64,000 bases of DNA from Lysinibacillus sp. KCTC 33748 (GTDB lineage: Bacteria; Bacillota; Bacilli; Bacillales_A; Planococcaceae). Below, in pieces: positions 24,273 to 33,188 of the stretch. The notes below the pieces were generated by a model. The model had not been told where the DNA came from and searched no databases. It saw only the letters and a program-made list of their open reading frames with translations. The stretch covers positions 31,690-95,689 of the forward strand of contig NZ_MWSJ01000020.1 of the NCBI RefSeq assembly GCF_002237755.1, given 5' to 3'. The translations under genes and the position numbers were made by a program. Position 1 is the stretch's first letter, and each line of letters starts with the position of its first letter.

Positions 24273-25241
24273 ATGAAGGCTGTGATTATTAATGAGTTTG
24301 GTACTTCTGATGTTTTAAAGTACGTAGAATGTCCAAAGCCGTCTATTTCAGCAGGGGAAGTATTAATACGTACGACATATACGAGTGTGAATTTTGCCGA
24401 TATTAAAAATAGAACAGGCAATAAAGCAAAAGCAAATTTCCCAATGATACTCGGTTTAGATGTAGCTGGTGTAGTTGAAGAGGTTTTTGGTGAAAATAGT
24501 GCATTTAAAGTTGGGGATGTCGTTATTGCATTCCCAAAAGATGGAGCATATGCAGAGTATGTAGTAGCGAAAGAACAGCTTATCTTCAAAGTTCCAAATG
24601 ATGTCTCTTTGGAGAAGGCAGCTGCTGTGCCAACGGTTTTGTTTTTATCCTATCTCTTAACACATCAAATCGCTCCAATTCGTACAAACGATAGCGTACT
24701 AATTCATGCTGCATCTGGTGGTGCAGGGACAATGCTTATTCAAATGGCGAAAAAGCTAGGTGCTAAAAATATTATTGGCACAGTCAGTGATATGAAAAAA
24801 GCGACAATTGCCTATGAGCTAGGTGCCCATCATGTACTGACATACGATAATTTTAGTGCGCAAGTCAATGAATATACGGATGGTCAAGGTGTAAACATCA
24901 TTTTTGACTCCATCGCTGGAAATATTACAGAAGAGAGCTTTCACTGTTTAGCTCCGTATGGTACGCTCGTGCAATTTGGAAATAGTGGTGGTAAAGCAGG
25001 TAATATAAAAACATCTGATTTACATAATAGCTGCCGCAATGTGAAAGGTTTTAGCCTAGGAACGACTCGAGCTTCCAAGCCAGAAATGCTACAACAAGTT
25101 ACCGAGGAGATGTTTGCATTGCTGAGGGAAGAGAGCTTCCAAGTACCTGTTGCGAAGATCTTTAAATTAGAGGACATGCAGAAAGCCCATGATTTGATGG
25201 AAAGTCGCCAGCATCAAGGGAAAATAATAATTAAAATATAA
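24273..25241 (+). CDS. Zinc-free quinone oxidoreductase (MDR superfamily)
   Basis: The 322-aa enzyme has an N-terminal GroES-like domain (KAVIINEFGTSDVLKYVE; LGLDVAGVVEEV) and a Rossmann domain with ASGGAGTMLIQMAKKLGA (about 151-168). The zinc-ligand cysteines of alcohol dehydrogenases are absent, so an NADPH:quinone or enone reductase is most likely. GGGGGGAG precedes ATG 24273 and a terminator follows, so it is monocistronic. The physiological substrate is unknown. Confidence 0.88.
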   Translation: MKAVIINEFGTSDVLKYVECPKPSISAGEVLIRTTYTSVNFADIKNRTGNKAKANFPMILGLDVAGVVEEVFGENSAFKVGDVVIAFPKDGAYAEYVVAKEQLIFKVPNDVSLEKAAAVPTVLFLSYLLTHQIAPIRTNDSVLIHAASGGAGTMLIQMAKKLGAKNIIGTVSDMKKATIAYELGAHHVLTYDNFSAQVNEYTDGQGVNIIFDSIAGNITEESFHCLAPYGTLVQFGNSGGKAGNIKTSDLHNSCRNVKGFSLGTTRASKPEMLQQVTEEMFALLREESFQVPVAKIFKLEDMQKAHDLMESRQHQGKIIIKI

Positions 25242-25266
25242 AGTAATTAAATCCAAATGTAGATAT

Positions 25267-25303
25267 AAAAAAGATGACTCTGATATTGTAGAGTCATCTT
25301 TTT
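25267..25303. terminator. Terminator between the oxidoreductase and EcsC genes
   Basis: AAAGATGACTCT pairs with AGAGTCATCTTT, with A- and T-runs on both sides; it can serve both convergent genes. Confidence 0.9.
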
Positions 25304-25321
25304 ATATGGGCATAGTTAGTG

Positions 25322-26131
25322 TTATTGCTTGTCTAGTTCATTGATTTTTTCATATATACGTCGTTTGCGATAGAGCATAATTCCTGCTTCAGCAACATCT
25401 TGAATCATTCCTTTATTTGCATAGGCACCGAAAATCATCCCAGCTACCGGAATCATTTGAAACAGCTTTTTCCAGCCGAATTGATCGCGATACGTAAAAA
25501 ATACTTCCTGCCAGCCTTGCAGTTGTGAAATCATATCCTCCGCTGCATGATTCGTCGTATGCATAGAAGAAAGCTCTTTCAATATAGCTTCTTTGCCGAC
25601 AATATCAGCTGAGGAGAATTGGAGACATTTAACGATGAAAATTCGTTCCATTTTATCGTTTGGGTTATAGCCGTGAATGATTGCAATCTCTTGCAATGTT
25701 TTTAAAGCCATTCCTAAAATAAAAGGAATGTCTATAGCTAGTGTAAAGATACCACCAAAGCCGGTAGAAGCACCTTGTACTGTTGCTAATTTTACGCGTT
25801 CATTTTGAAGCTTGTCACTTAGAGCAATCATATCCTCCAAAGGAATTTGTCCTATATCAGATATAGCACAAATATCATGAAAAGAAGAATTGTTACGTAT
25901 GTTCTGCAGCATAGCCTGTTCATTAATTAAGTATTGCCCACCTGATTGAATATAGCTCCCTAATTCATCAACTAGTAATGCTATCTTCTTTTGAAGAAAG
26001 GCAGGTGTCATCTTATCTAAGAGTTTAAACGGAATGCGACCTAATTTCTCCCAAAACCACAAGTCCTTTTGATCTTTCTCCCACGCTTGAATTTCTTGCA
26101 AATGCTTTTCTAATTGCTCGAGATTCTCCAT
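25322..26131 (-). CDS. EcsC-family protein
   Basis: The 269-aa protein starts MENLEQLEKHLQEIQAWEKD. I prefer ATG 26131, with AAGGGGAA upstream, to an extended frame that would overlap the MocR gene. EcsC features include GIFTLAIDIPFILGMALKTL (a hydrophobic stretch near residue 135) and IPVAGMIFGAYANKGMIQDV near the C-terminus. EcsC is named from the B. subtilis ecs operon but its role is not known. It probably forms a unit with the MocR gene 49 bases upstream. Confidence 0.85.
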   Translation of the reverse strand: MENLEQLEKHLQEIQAWEKDQKDLWFWEKLGRIPFKLLDKMTPAFLQKKIALLVDELGSYIQSGGQYLINEQAMLQNIRNNSSFHDICAISDIGQIPLEDMIALSDKLQNERVKLATVQGASTGFGGIFTLAIDIPFILGMALKTLQEIAIIHGYNPNDKMERIFIVKCLQFSSADIVGKEAILKELSSMHTTNHAAEDMISQLQGWQEVFFTYRDQFGWKKLFQMIPVAGMIFGAYANKGMIQDVAEAGIMLYRKRRIYEKINELDKQ

Positions 26132-26180
26132 TTTGTCTATTCCCCTTACATGTGCATTTAGTATAAATACGAGAAGAATT

Positions 26181-27557
26181 TTAAAAGGTTTCGAATGATT
26201 GCCAAACTGTTGCAAGTAACGCGATACTTTCTTGGATTTGCTCAAGGGAAAGCCCACCGTAGCCTATAATGACCATAGCATGTTCAGAGTTGTGCTGATA
26301 GGAGGTTGAACATGGGTAGACTTGGATACCTTCCTCCTGCGCAAGTTTAATCGCCTCCTGTTCAGAAAGTCTTTTTGGTAACTTCATAACGATGTGTAGT
26401 CCTGATTTTTCACCAATTACTTCGAATTCATTCGAAAAATGGGCGTTAATAGCTGCTAGTAATGTCTGTTGCTTTTTACGATAAATAGTGCGCATTTTGG
26501 CTAAATGCTTATCGAATAAACCTTGAGCAATAAAATCGGCTAACACAAGCTGATCTATTTTGGAGACAACGGATTTTTGTTCTTGATTAAAATGAGTAAA
26601 AGCTTCGACTAACGATTTAGGCAAAATCATGTAACTTATGCGCAGCGATGGGATAAGCGTTTTGGAAAAGGTTCCGAAATAAATTACGCGTTGAAGCTGA
26701 TCCATTTTTGCTAAAGAGGGGATAGGGAGCCCCTTATAACGAAATTCTGAATCATAGTCATCTTCAATAATATATGCTTTTTCAGTAGTAGCCCATTGCA
26801 GAAGTGCCGCACGCCGTTCAACAGGCATAACCATGCCTAGTGGAAACTGGTGTGCGGGTGTTGTGTATAACATGTGGATTGATTTTTTCGGTATAGTAAC
26901 CCCTGAGTTATCAACAGGAATTGCATGAGTTGTTAGTCCACATTGTTGTAATGTTGCATGCACTCTTTTAAAGCCAGGATCCTCTAAGCCAACTTGTGCT
27001 TTTGGGCCAAAAAAGTGACATAGAGCTTGAAGCTGATTTTGTGTACCACTATAAATAAACACCTGTGATGCCTCACAAGTAACCCCTCTTGATCGTTCAA
27101 CATAACGAGCGATTTCCGTCCGCAATATAGCTTCTCCTTGCCAAGGACTTGTCGTTAAATTATCCACATTGAAGTGCTTTTTCAACAGCTTATGCCAGCT
27201 GGAGAATGGAAAAGCCTCCTTATCCACATGTCCGTTATTAAAATCAAATTTTATAGTATATGTAGTAGATGCTTTAGCTGTGGATATGTGATGTTTTTGC
27301 TGCTGTTCCCATTCAAATTCAAAGGGCGCTATAAAATAGCCAGAGCGTTCCTTACTATAGATATAGCCTTCAGCTAGTAATTGCTCATAAGCTTCTTTAA
27401 TTGTATGGACACTAACGTCAAGCGTTATTGCAAGAGTCCGTTTAGAAGGCAATTGCTCATCGGCCATCAGTTTTTTGCTTAAAATTGCTTGTTTTATTTC
27501 TTCGTAAATTTGCACGTACTTCGGTGAATCTCCAGTAAATGAAATCGATAAATCCAA
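26181..27557 (-). CDS. MocR-type GntR/aminotransferase transcription regulator
   Basis: The 458-aa protein has an N-terminal GntR winged helix (QIYEEIKQAILSKKLMADEQ; LPSKRTLAITLDVSVHTIKE, residues about 15-70) and a C-terminal type I aminotransferase domain with YIIEDDYDSEFRYKG and the PLP lysine in FGTFSKTLIPSLRISY. PdxR and GabR are characterised members. AGGAGG lies 9 bases before TTG 27557, which I take as the start. It is divergent from the GNAT gene at 27651, a possible target. Confidence 0.9.
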   Translation of the reverse strand: MDLSISFTGDSPKYVQIYEEIKQAILSKKLMADEQLPSKRTLAITLDVSVHTIKEAYEQLLAEGYIYSKERSGYFIAPFEFEWEQQQKHHISTAKASTTYTIKFDFNNGHVDKEAFPFSSWHKLLKKHFNVDNLTTSPWQGEAILRTEIARYVERSRGVTCEASQVFIYSGTQNQLQALCHFFGPKAQVGLEDPGFKRVHATLQQCGLTTHAIPVDNSGVTIPKKSIHMLYTTPAHQFPLGMVMPVERRAALLQWATTEKAYIIEDDYDSEFRYKGLPIPSLAKMDQLQRVIYFGTFSKTLIPSLRISYMILPKSLVEAFTHFNQEQKSVVSKIDQLVLADFIAQGLFDKHLAKMRTIYRKKQQTLLAAINAHFSNEFEVIGEKSGLHIVMKLPKRLSEQEAIKLAQEEGIQVYPCSTSYQHNSEHAMVIIGYGGLSLEQIQESIALLATVWQSFETF

Positions 27558-27650
27558 AATGTTGCACCTCCTGGTATGGTGTGTTTTTTGAAAATTGGTT
27601 CTATCTATCATATCAAAATTATCGTTAAATATTGAAAAGGAGTGAAGAAA

Positions 27651-28241
27651 ATGAATTTTATAGCATTAGAAAATGAGGTTGTATTGCTTAAGCCTTTAGA
27701 ACATGATGATATGCAAGGGTTATTAGAGGCTGCAAGTTATCCAGAGATCTGGTCACATATGTCCACAACTATAGAAAAAATAGACGATGTGAATAACTTT
27801 GTGGATAAGGCATTACTAACAAAACGAGAAAAAAACGAGTTCCCATTCGTAATTGTGGATAAAAAATCTGGACACATCATCGGTTCGACTCGATTTATGG
27901 ATATTGATGAAACGCATAAACGGCTTGAAATAGGAACTACATGGATTTCACCTGCTTTTTGGCGTACAGCTATTAATACGAATTGCAAATATTTATTACT
28001 ACAATACTGCTTTGAGGTATTAAATATACAGCGTGTGCAAATTAAAACTGATCATGAAAATGTGCGTTCACAAAGGGCAATTGAGCGTCTAGGAGCAATA
28101 AAGGAGGGGGTCTTACGTAATCATATGGTGCGTAAGGATGGTACAACACGTAATACTGTGATGTACAGTATTACTCTACAAGAATGGCCACGAGTGAAAA
28201 AGCATTTGCAGCAGTTGCTAATTGACGCTACCGAGAAATAG
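27651..28241 (+). CDS. GNAT acetyltransferase (RimJ/RimL-like)
   Basis: The 196-aa protein contains the GNAT core: LLKPLEHDDMQGLLEA at the N-terminus, LEIGTTWISPAFWRTAINTN in motif A, and VLNIQRVQIKTDHENVRSQR, then AIERLGAIKEGVLRNH. This pattern fits N-terminal or small-molecule acetyltransferases of the RimJ/RimL group. AAGGAG lies 9 bases before ATG 27651, so I prefer it to GTG 27642. The substrate is unknown. It faces the MocR regulator. Confidence 0.88.
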   Translation: MNFIALENEVVLLKPLEHDDMQGLLEAASYPEIWSHMSTTIEKIDDVNNFVDKALLTKREKNEFPFVIVDKKSGHIIGSTRFMDIDETHKRLEIGTTWISPAFWRTAINTNCKYLLLQYCFEVLNIQRVQIKTDHENVRSQRAIERLGAIKEGVLRNHMVRKDGTTRNTVMYSITLQEWPRVKKHLQQLLIDATEK

Positions 28242-28265
28242 GGATAAAGAAATTATTATACTTAA

Positions 28266-28297
28266 AAAGAATGGTCATTAGTCGACCATTCTTTTTT
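28266..28297. terminator. Bidirectional terminator overlapping an ABC permease stop
   Basis: AAGAATGGTC pairs with GACCATTCTT, with A/T-runs on both sides. The last codons of the minus-strand permease lie inside the hairpin. Confidence 0.88.
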
Positions 28298-28985
28298 TAT
28301 AAATATATCCTACTACAATCCAAGTTACTATTGACCATGCGATGATAGTAGCTATTGGAATAATGACGTCCATTGTTGTGTATGTGCCTTCTAGAGCTTC
28401 TCCTAATACTACCAATTGGGAACTTGGTAACCATTCAGCAATCTTGAATATCGGACTAGCAGAAGATAGAGCTAGTACAAGAGGACCAAATGAGAAAATT
28501 AGGATAACAGGTAGTACAATAAGAGATCCTTCCATAATCGTTTTGGCGAATAATCCACATAATGTTCCCATTGCAATATAGAACACAGTCGAAACTATTA
28601 AAGCGATAGCTAAGATGAAAAGATTAGCCGGGTTATAGCCAACGATGAAAATAGTCAATGCTACGATTACTACCGTAATGATAAAGACAAACAAGCTTTT
28701 ACCAATTAAAATATCGCCAAGTGAAGCAGGGGAAAGCATTAAACTGCGAAGCGTATTTTTTTCTTTCTCTTCAGCAATTAGACAGCATTGTACATAGGAA
28801 GTCACCATAGAAAATGCAATATTAATTGAAAGGAAATAGGTTGCGATAGTAGCTGAGCCCGTTTTACTATATAAAAATGCAAAAAAAAGTGGCATAAATA
28901 CCATAATGGATACCGCATAGTTACGTGAAAATTCCTTATAATCCTTCATTAAAATAGCTTGAATACGTGTCATTGAAAGGTTCAT
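28278..28985 (-). CDS. ABC-2 type transporter permease
   Basis: The 235-aa membrane protein has six hydrophobic segments and the ABC-2 signature EEKEKNTLRSLMLSPASLGD (about residues 72-91). It follows the ATPase gene with a 4-base overlap, so the two form an exporter. Substrate is unknown. The gene's stop lies within a terminator hairpin. Confidence 0.9.
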   Translation of the reverse strand: MNLSMTRIQAILMKDYKEFSRNYAVSIMVFMPLFFAFLYSKTGSATIATYFLSINIAFSMVTSYVQCCLIAEEKEKNTLRSLMLSPASLGDILIGKSLFVFIITVVIVALTIFIVGYNPANLFILAIALIVSTVFYIAMGTLCGLFAKTIMEGSLIVLPVILIFSFGPLVLALSSASPIFKIAEWLPSSQLVVLGEALEGTYTTMDVIIPIATIIAWSIVTWIVVGYIYKKRMVD

Positions 28986-29830
28986 ACTAAATCACTCCCT
29001 GTTATTTGCATAAAAATATTACCTAGTGTCGGCTCGTTTGTATAAATGCGAGAAACTTCGTTCGATTGCATCCAATGAAACAGTTTTTCTGCATCCTGAT
29101 TTCCATTTTGAATGACTTCGCTAGCGCCATTTTTTAGTTCAACTGTAATAGACTCATCACCAAACTCTTTTTTCAAATCTTTTGGCGAACCAATTGCTCT
29201 AATTTTACCTTTATGTAAGAAGGCGACACGATCACAAAGTATTTCTGCTTCACTCATATCGTGTGTTGTTAAAAATATTGTAGTACCCATCTCGTTTAGT
29301 TTACGCAAGCCGTTATAAATATGCTGTGTATTAACGGGATCGAGTGCAGAAGTTGGTTCATCTAAAAATAGTAGTTCTGGTTTATGCATGATGGCACGTG
29401 CTAGCGTAACACGTTGCATCATTCCTTTAGAAAGCTGACTAATTTTCTTTTTACGATCACCGTATAGGTTAACAAAATCCAAAGCCTCTTTGACGGCTGA
29501 TTTAGGTAATTGATATAAATTACTGAATAGTAATAAATTCTCCTCGATTGAAAGTCGTGTATATAGTCCGCTATTATCTGTTAAAATACCAAAGCGTTTA
29601 CGATTGTTACTTTGTTTCATCTCATTTGCTGGGCGGCCAAACAATAAAACGTCGCCATCAGTTTTTTCAGTTTGTGCTGTTAATATTTTTATTGTAGTCG
29701 TTTTTCCAGAACCACTAGGTCCAAGAAAGCCGAATATTTCTCCTTTTTGAATGGTAAAGGAAACATCCTGTAATGCTGTTTCCTTATTAAATGTTTTTTT
29801 TAAATGCTGAACATCAATCACTGCGTTCAT
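28982..29830 (-). CDS. ABC transporter ATP-binding protein of the ABC-2 exporter
   Basis: The 282-aa ATPase starts MNAVIDVQHLKK; GGGAGG lies upstream of ATG 29830, and a longer frame starting at 29926 has no such support. It has Walker A GPSGSGKTT, signature LSKGMMQRVTLARA, Walker B ELLFLDEPTSALD and a switch histidine in LTTHDMSEAE. It pairs with the downstream permease. The preceding LytTR gene is co-directional and likely regulates the exporter. Confidence 0.92.
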   Translation of the reverse strand: MNAVIDVQHLKKTFNKETALQDVSFTIQKGEIFGFLGPSGSGKTTTIKILTAQTEKTDGDVLLFGRPANEMKQSNNRKRFGILTDNSGLYTRLSIEENLLLFSNLYQLPKSAVKEALDFVNLYGDRKKKISQLSKGMMQRVTLARAIMHKPELLFLDEPTSALDPVNTQHIYNGLRKLNEMGTTIFLTTHDMSEAEILCDRVAFLHKGKIRAIGSPKDLKKEFGDESITVELKNGASEVIQNGNQDAEKLFHWMQSNEVSRIYTNEPTLGNIFMQITGSDLV

Positions 29831-29978
29831 TTGAAAACCTCCCTGTGTTGTTGTTGATGTCTCAACTATAAGGGACAATGAAGATAACAACATTAAATTA
29901 CAGGTGAAAGGCGGTGAAATGACCATTAGCGGAGAAATATTTCAGCTGACAGGAGTCGTTTATTTCCTGGGAAATCTA

Positions 29979-30935
29979 CTAAATTCCGAGTATTTCCTTT
30001 AAATCTGCAAGCTTATTTTTCGACAAAGGTACTACGGTCTTTTCAGTGCTATTCAGGGCTAAGCTGTAGCTATTGCGAGTCCACGTAATGATTTCCCGTA
30101 CCTTTTGTAAGTTAACGATATAAGAGCGATGACTTCTAAAGAAGCCGAACGGTGTCAATTTTTGTTCAAGCTCATTTAGCGACAATGTACATGGATAGGC
30201 TTCACCTGTAACATACAGTGAAACAACACCCTCAACGCTTTCGATATAATCGATTTCAGGGGGATTAAATAAAATGATCTTATCGTTCTTCTTTGTAGGG
30301 ATTTTATCAAGTCGAATCGGTGCACTTTCAAGAGAGGGAGAAGCTAGTTCTGTCTCATCTTCTTTCACATCTAATGCATGTAAGCCCATTGCATCTAGTC
30401 TATGTATTTCTGTACTCGAAACGATTAAATTCTCGAAATTGTTAGATAGTAAAATGACTGTTTTATTTTGCTTTTGAAGGACACCCAATAACTGAATGGC
30501 TTTTTGTTTGGAAAATTCATCCAGATTTTGGAGAGGTTCTTCTAAAACTTGTATCGGTGCCTGATTAAGATATGTATTCAGTAATTTTAAGCGTTGCTTT
30601 TCGCTATTTGAAAGCTTGCTAATTTTCATGCTTTTTTGCTCCGGTAAAGCGAACAATGCTAATACATCCTCCATCTTTTCAGAAGAAGCATTGAAAAGCT
30701 TTAAGCAAAAGTTGATGTATTCTCGAACCGTCAGTCGCTCATACAGGGCATTTTCACGAAAATGTGTATACGTATTGCTTTGCTTCGCAAACCACTGGAT
30801 TAAAGTATGTATTTTTGACACATCCGTATAGATGCCAATAATAATGCCAGGCTGCATAGATAGGTGGAAGTTTGGATAAATTACATTTCCTCCTTCTATA
30901 TAAGGATCAATAATCATGCTTTCATTTTGATTCAT
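29979..30935 (-). CDS. LytTR regulator fused to a degenerate ABC ATPase-like domain
   Basis: The 318-aa protein has two parts. Residues about 10-185 look like an ABC ATPase: KISKLSNSEKQRLKLLNTYL sits where the signature should be and APIQVLEEPLQNLDEFSKQK where Walker B lies. The Walker A position reads GIIIGIYTDVSKIHTL, without GxxGxGKS/T. Residues about 215-315 are a LytTR DNA-binding domain (FNPPEIDYIESVEGVVSLYV; FFRSHRSYIVNLQKVREI). ATG 30935 has AAGGGTGG upstream. Probably a regulator of the ABC exporter that follows, sensing through the dead ATPase domain; that is inference. Confidence 0.85.
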   Translation of the reverse strand: MNQNESMIIDPYIEGGNVIYPNFHLSMQPGIIIGIYTDVSKIHTLIQWFAKQSNTYTHFRENALYERLTVREYINFCLKLFNASSEKMEDVLALFALPEQKSMKISKLSNSEKQRLKLLNTYLNQAPIQVLEEPLQNLDEFSKQKAIQLLGVLQKQNKTVILLSNNFENLIVSSTEIHRLDAMGLHALDVKEDETELASPSLESAPIRLDKIPTKKNDKIILFNPPEIDYIESVEGVVSLYVTGEAYPCTLSLNELEQKLTPFGFFRSHRSYIVNLQKVREIITWTRNSYSLALNSTEKTVVPLSKNKLADLKEILGI

Positions 30936-30954
30936 TACTAAGTCCACCCTTACT

Positions 30955-31527
30955 TCATTTAATTTCGAAAAATTGCGAGATTTCGTTTTGTGCCTGTAGA
31001 TAACTTTTATAACAATAGTTTGAATTATTGCAGTCCATAAAACCATGCTGACCTAGATATTGACTCGTATGAACAAGTGGTAATGTATCGAGTGTTTCTT
31101 TTAATACATGGACATTAAAACTTTTCTCATCACTGGGTAAAATGACGAGTGTCGGACAAGAGGGGATCACATCCAGGTATTGTCGAATGCGTGAACCATA
31201 AACGCAAACGATTCCTTGTAATGGCAATGTTGATAATCTCCAAGCTAATGTTGCACCCACGCTAAATCCGATTAACAGCACTTCGTCATAATGTGAGCTA
31301 GCCTCCAATACTTTTTCGGTTAGTTGTTCGAGGGGAGCATCAAAGCCAATTTCATTTATGAAATAATCATAAGCCTGCTGTTCTTGTTCATATGGGAATA
31401 TTCTATTGTCTGAATATAAAGTAATGCACTCAACAATAGTGTTGGCGTTACTATATGACTCAGCTTGCATTTTTATAAAATTGTTGACTCCATAAATCTC
31501 ATGTAATATAAATACTTTCCTTTTCAT
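30955..31527 (-). CDS. Dienelactone hydrolase-like alpha/beta hydrolase
   Basis: The 190-aa protein begins MKRKVFILHEIYGVNNF, a DLH-family start, and has the nucleophile elbow LIGFSVGATLAWR with serine in place of the usual DLH cysteine. A C-terminal histidine is in YLGQHGFMD. ATG 31527 has GAGGT upstream. It lies 19 bases ahead of the LytTR gene on the same strand, so they may be one operon. Substrate unknown. Confidence 0.82.
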   Translation of the reverse strand: MKRKVFILHEIYGVNNFIKMQAESYSNANTIVECITLYSDNRIFPYEQEQQAYDYFINEIGFDAPLEQLTEKVLEASSHYDEVLLIGFSVGATLAWRLSTLPLQGIVCVYGSRIRQYLDVIPSCPTLVILPSDEKSFNVHVLKETLDTLPLVHTSQYLGQHGFMDCNNSNYCYKSYLQAQNEISQFFEIK

Positions 31528-31662
31528 TTTGACCTCATTTTGTTTTTTCCAATAGTGTATCAAAAAGTAATCATATAGTATATTTTAGAAAATTTTAGTC
31601 TATAATTTGTTATTTTGAAATAACTATTTAACAATTGATGAATTTTCCTTACATAAAAAGTA

Positions 31663-31722
31663 AAAAATCCACGCAGACTTTTGTGGCTATTGATTTGACC
31701 ACAGAAAGCGAGGCGGATTTTT
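31663..31722 (-). terminator. Hairpin terminator after the chemoreceptor-like gene
   Basis: AAAAATCC and CTTTTGTGG on one side face CCACAGAAAG and GGATTTTT on the other. On the minus strand it ends in a T-run about 15 bases beyond the stop at 31739. Confidence 0.75.
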
Positions 31723-31738
31723 CTATTGATATAAGTCT

Positions 31739-32563
31739 TTATTTTAAAGCTTTAGACATAAAACCCTTCATTTCGGTACTAAGCGTACTAAGCTCGTCAA
31801 TAATTTCACTAAAGTCCTGAACAAGTTGTGCCTGTTCGTTTGTGGCGCCATTTATTTGAGTCATATTTTGCTTTAAACTCTCAAGATTATGATTGATGCT
31901 TCGAAGAGAGGATTCGATGTTATCGGTAGCAGTAGATGTTTCGGTAGAAAGCTTGCGAACTTCTTGTGCTACTATATTAAATCCAGCACCATGTTGGCCT
32001 GCTCGTGCCGCCTCAATCGATGCATTTAATCCGAGGAGATTTGTTTGACGAGAAATATTTTTTATTAAATCGGTAATACCATTTGTTTTTTCTGCGTCCT
32101 CTAAAGCGAATTGGGTCTGTTTATTAATTTCCTCACTAGTTGCGGCTAGCTCCTCCGAATGAGAGGCAATTGTATGTAATTTATCCTGCAGGTTTTGGAT
32201 AATGTCATTCATAGTAACAATATATTTCTCCATTTGTAGAGAATCGTCAATAGGTATTCCAAAGGCTAGCGCGCCTACGATTTGCCCATTTTCGCGAACA
32301 GGAAAAGAAAATGCATTAAATTCCACTCCATAAAATTCTTTTGGTACAGGTTCATCAGTACTTTTGCCTTTAAGTGGGAGATGTAAAATTGCATCACCTG
32401 GGAGAATTTTTTGTCCAATTTTATAACCAGAATCTATCCGTTTCCCAGGTAAATAAGCAATAATACTCTCACTCTCTTTATCTACTAATCCAATCATGGA
32501 CTCGCCTTTCATAGCTAAATGAATGTAAGGTAATGACGCTGATAATGCTTCAATAATATTCAT
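31739..32563 (-). CDS. Soluble methyl-accepting chemotaxis-like protein (YfmS-like)
   Basis: The 274-aa protein has no membrane segment. Residues 1-105 form a small sensor domain ([35 protein letters not shown]), followed by a short MCP signalling domain with the conserved tip [20 protein letters not shown] (about 168-187) and [19 protein letters not shown]. The coiled coil is short, as in B. subtilis YfmS. It would signal to CheA from the cytoplasm. The ligand is unknown. Confidence 0.88.
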   Translation of the reverse strand: MNIIEALSASLPYIHLAMKGESMIGLVDKESESIIAYLPGKRIDSGYKIGQKILPGDAILHLPLKGKSTDEPVPKEFYGVEFNAFSFPVRENGQIVGALAFGIPIDDSLQMEKYIVTMNDIIQNLQDKLHTIASHSEELAATSEEINKQTQFALEDAEKTNGITDLIKNISRQTNLLGLNASIEAARAGQHGAGFNIVAQEVRKLSTETSTATDNIESSLRSINHNLESLKQNMTQINGATNEQAQLVQDFSEIIDELSTLSTEMKGFMSKALK

Positions 32564-32937
32564 AGTAACCTCCTCAGTATATGTAAGCTTTGTAATAATC
32601 TCGTTTTTTGCAAAAACGTAATTTCTGGAAAGTAATGCTTCTTTAATTGTATGAAAAAAAGAAAAGGATAAAAAGACTATCTTAATACCATAATCCTTTT
32701 AAATTGTACGAAATTAAGGTTTTATAATTAATTTGCTTGAAAGGGATTGGATTTAAAAAAACAATATTGCAGGTTATTAAAAGAGTCAAGTAAATCATCT
32801 AACCATTCGCAAATGAATTAAGCAGCACCTGATGGAAATAATAAAGTAAAAACTTTGCAAATGTTGTGGCGTTTAAAATGAGCGGGATTTCTGTATGAAG
32901 GAAATAAATCATGATGCTGATGTATGATTTTATTACT

Positions 32938-33062
32938 ATAAATTAGAGTGACATGCTAGAGGATACATGCTCTTGGAGAAGCGGCTCATCGGACGCCCCC
33001 AGGAAAGCATCAGCCGGAACGGAAATCAATCTCTCGATTTGCAAAAGAGCGTCCTTCATTTT
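32938..33062. repeat. Dispersed repeat family R2, copy B
   Basis: It shares ATTAGAGTGA and AGGATACATGCT with the start of the long copy at 51537, then jumps to GCGGCTCATCGGACGCCCCC and GGAACGGAAATCAA. It is an internally deleted version. The rest of 32564-33188 is AT-rich; AAAAGGAT and ATCCTTTT near 32662-32701 form a weak hairpin and no gene is seen. Confidence 0.75.
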
Positions 33063-33188
33063 TTTAAATAAATAAGTACCTAATGCAAAAAACTTCATTA
33101 AATATTTATATTTTCTTTCGCAAAGCTTAACATAGCTTTCTCTTTTTTGGACAACCTAAACTAGAAATAATAGCATGAGGTGATGATC

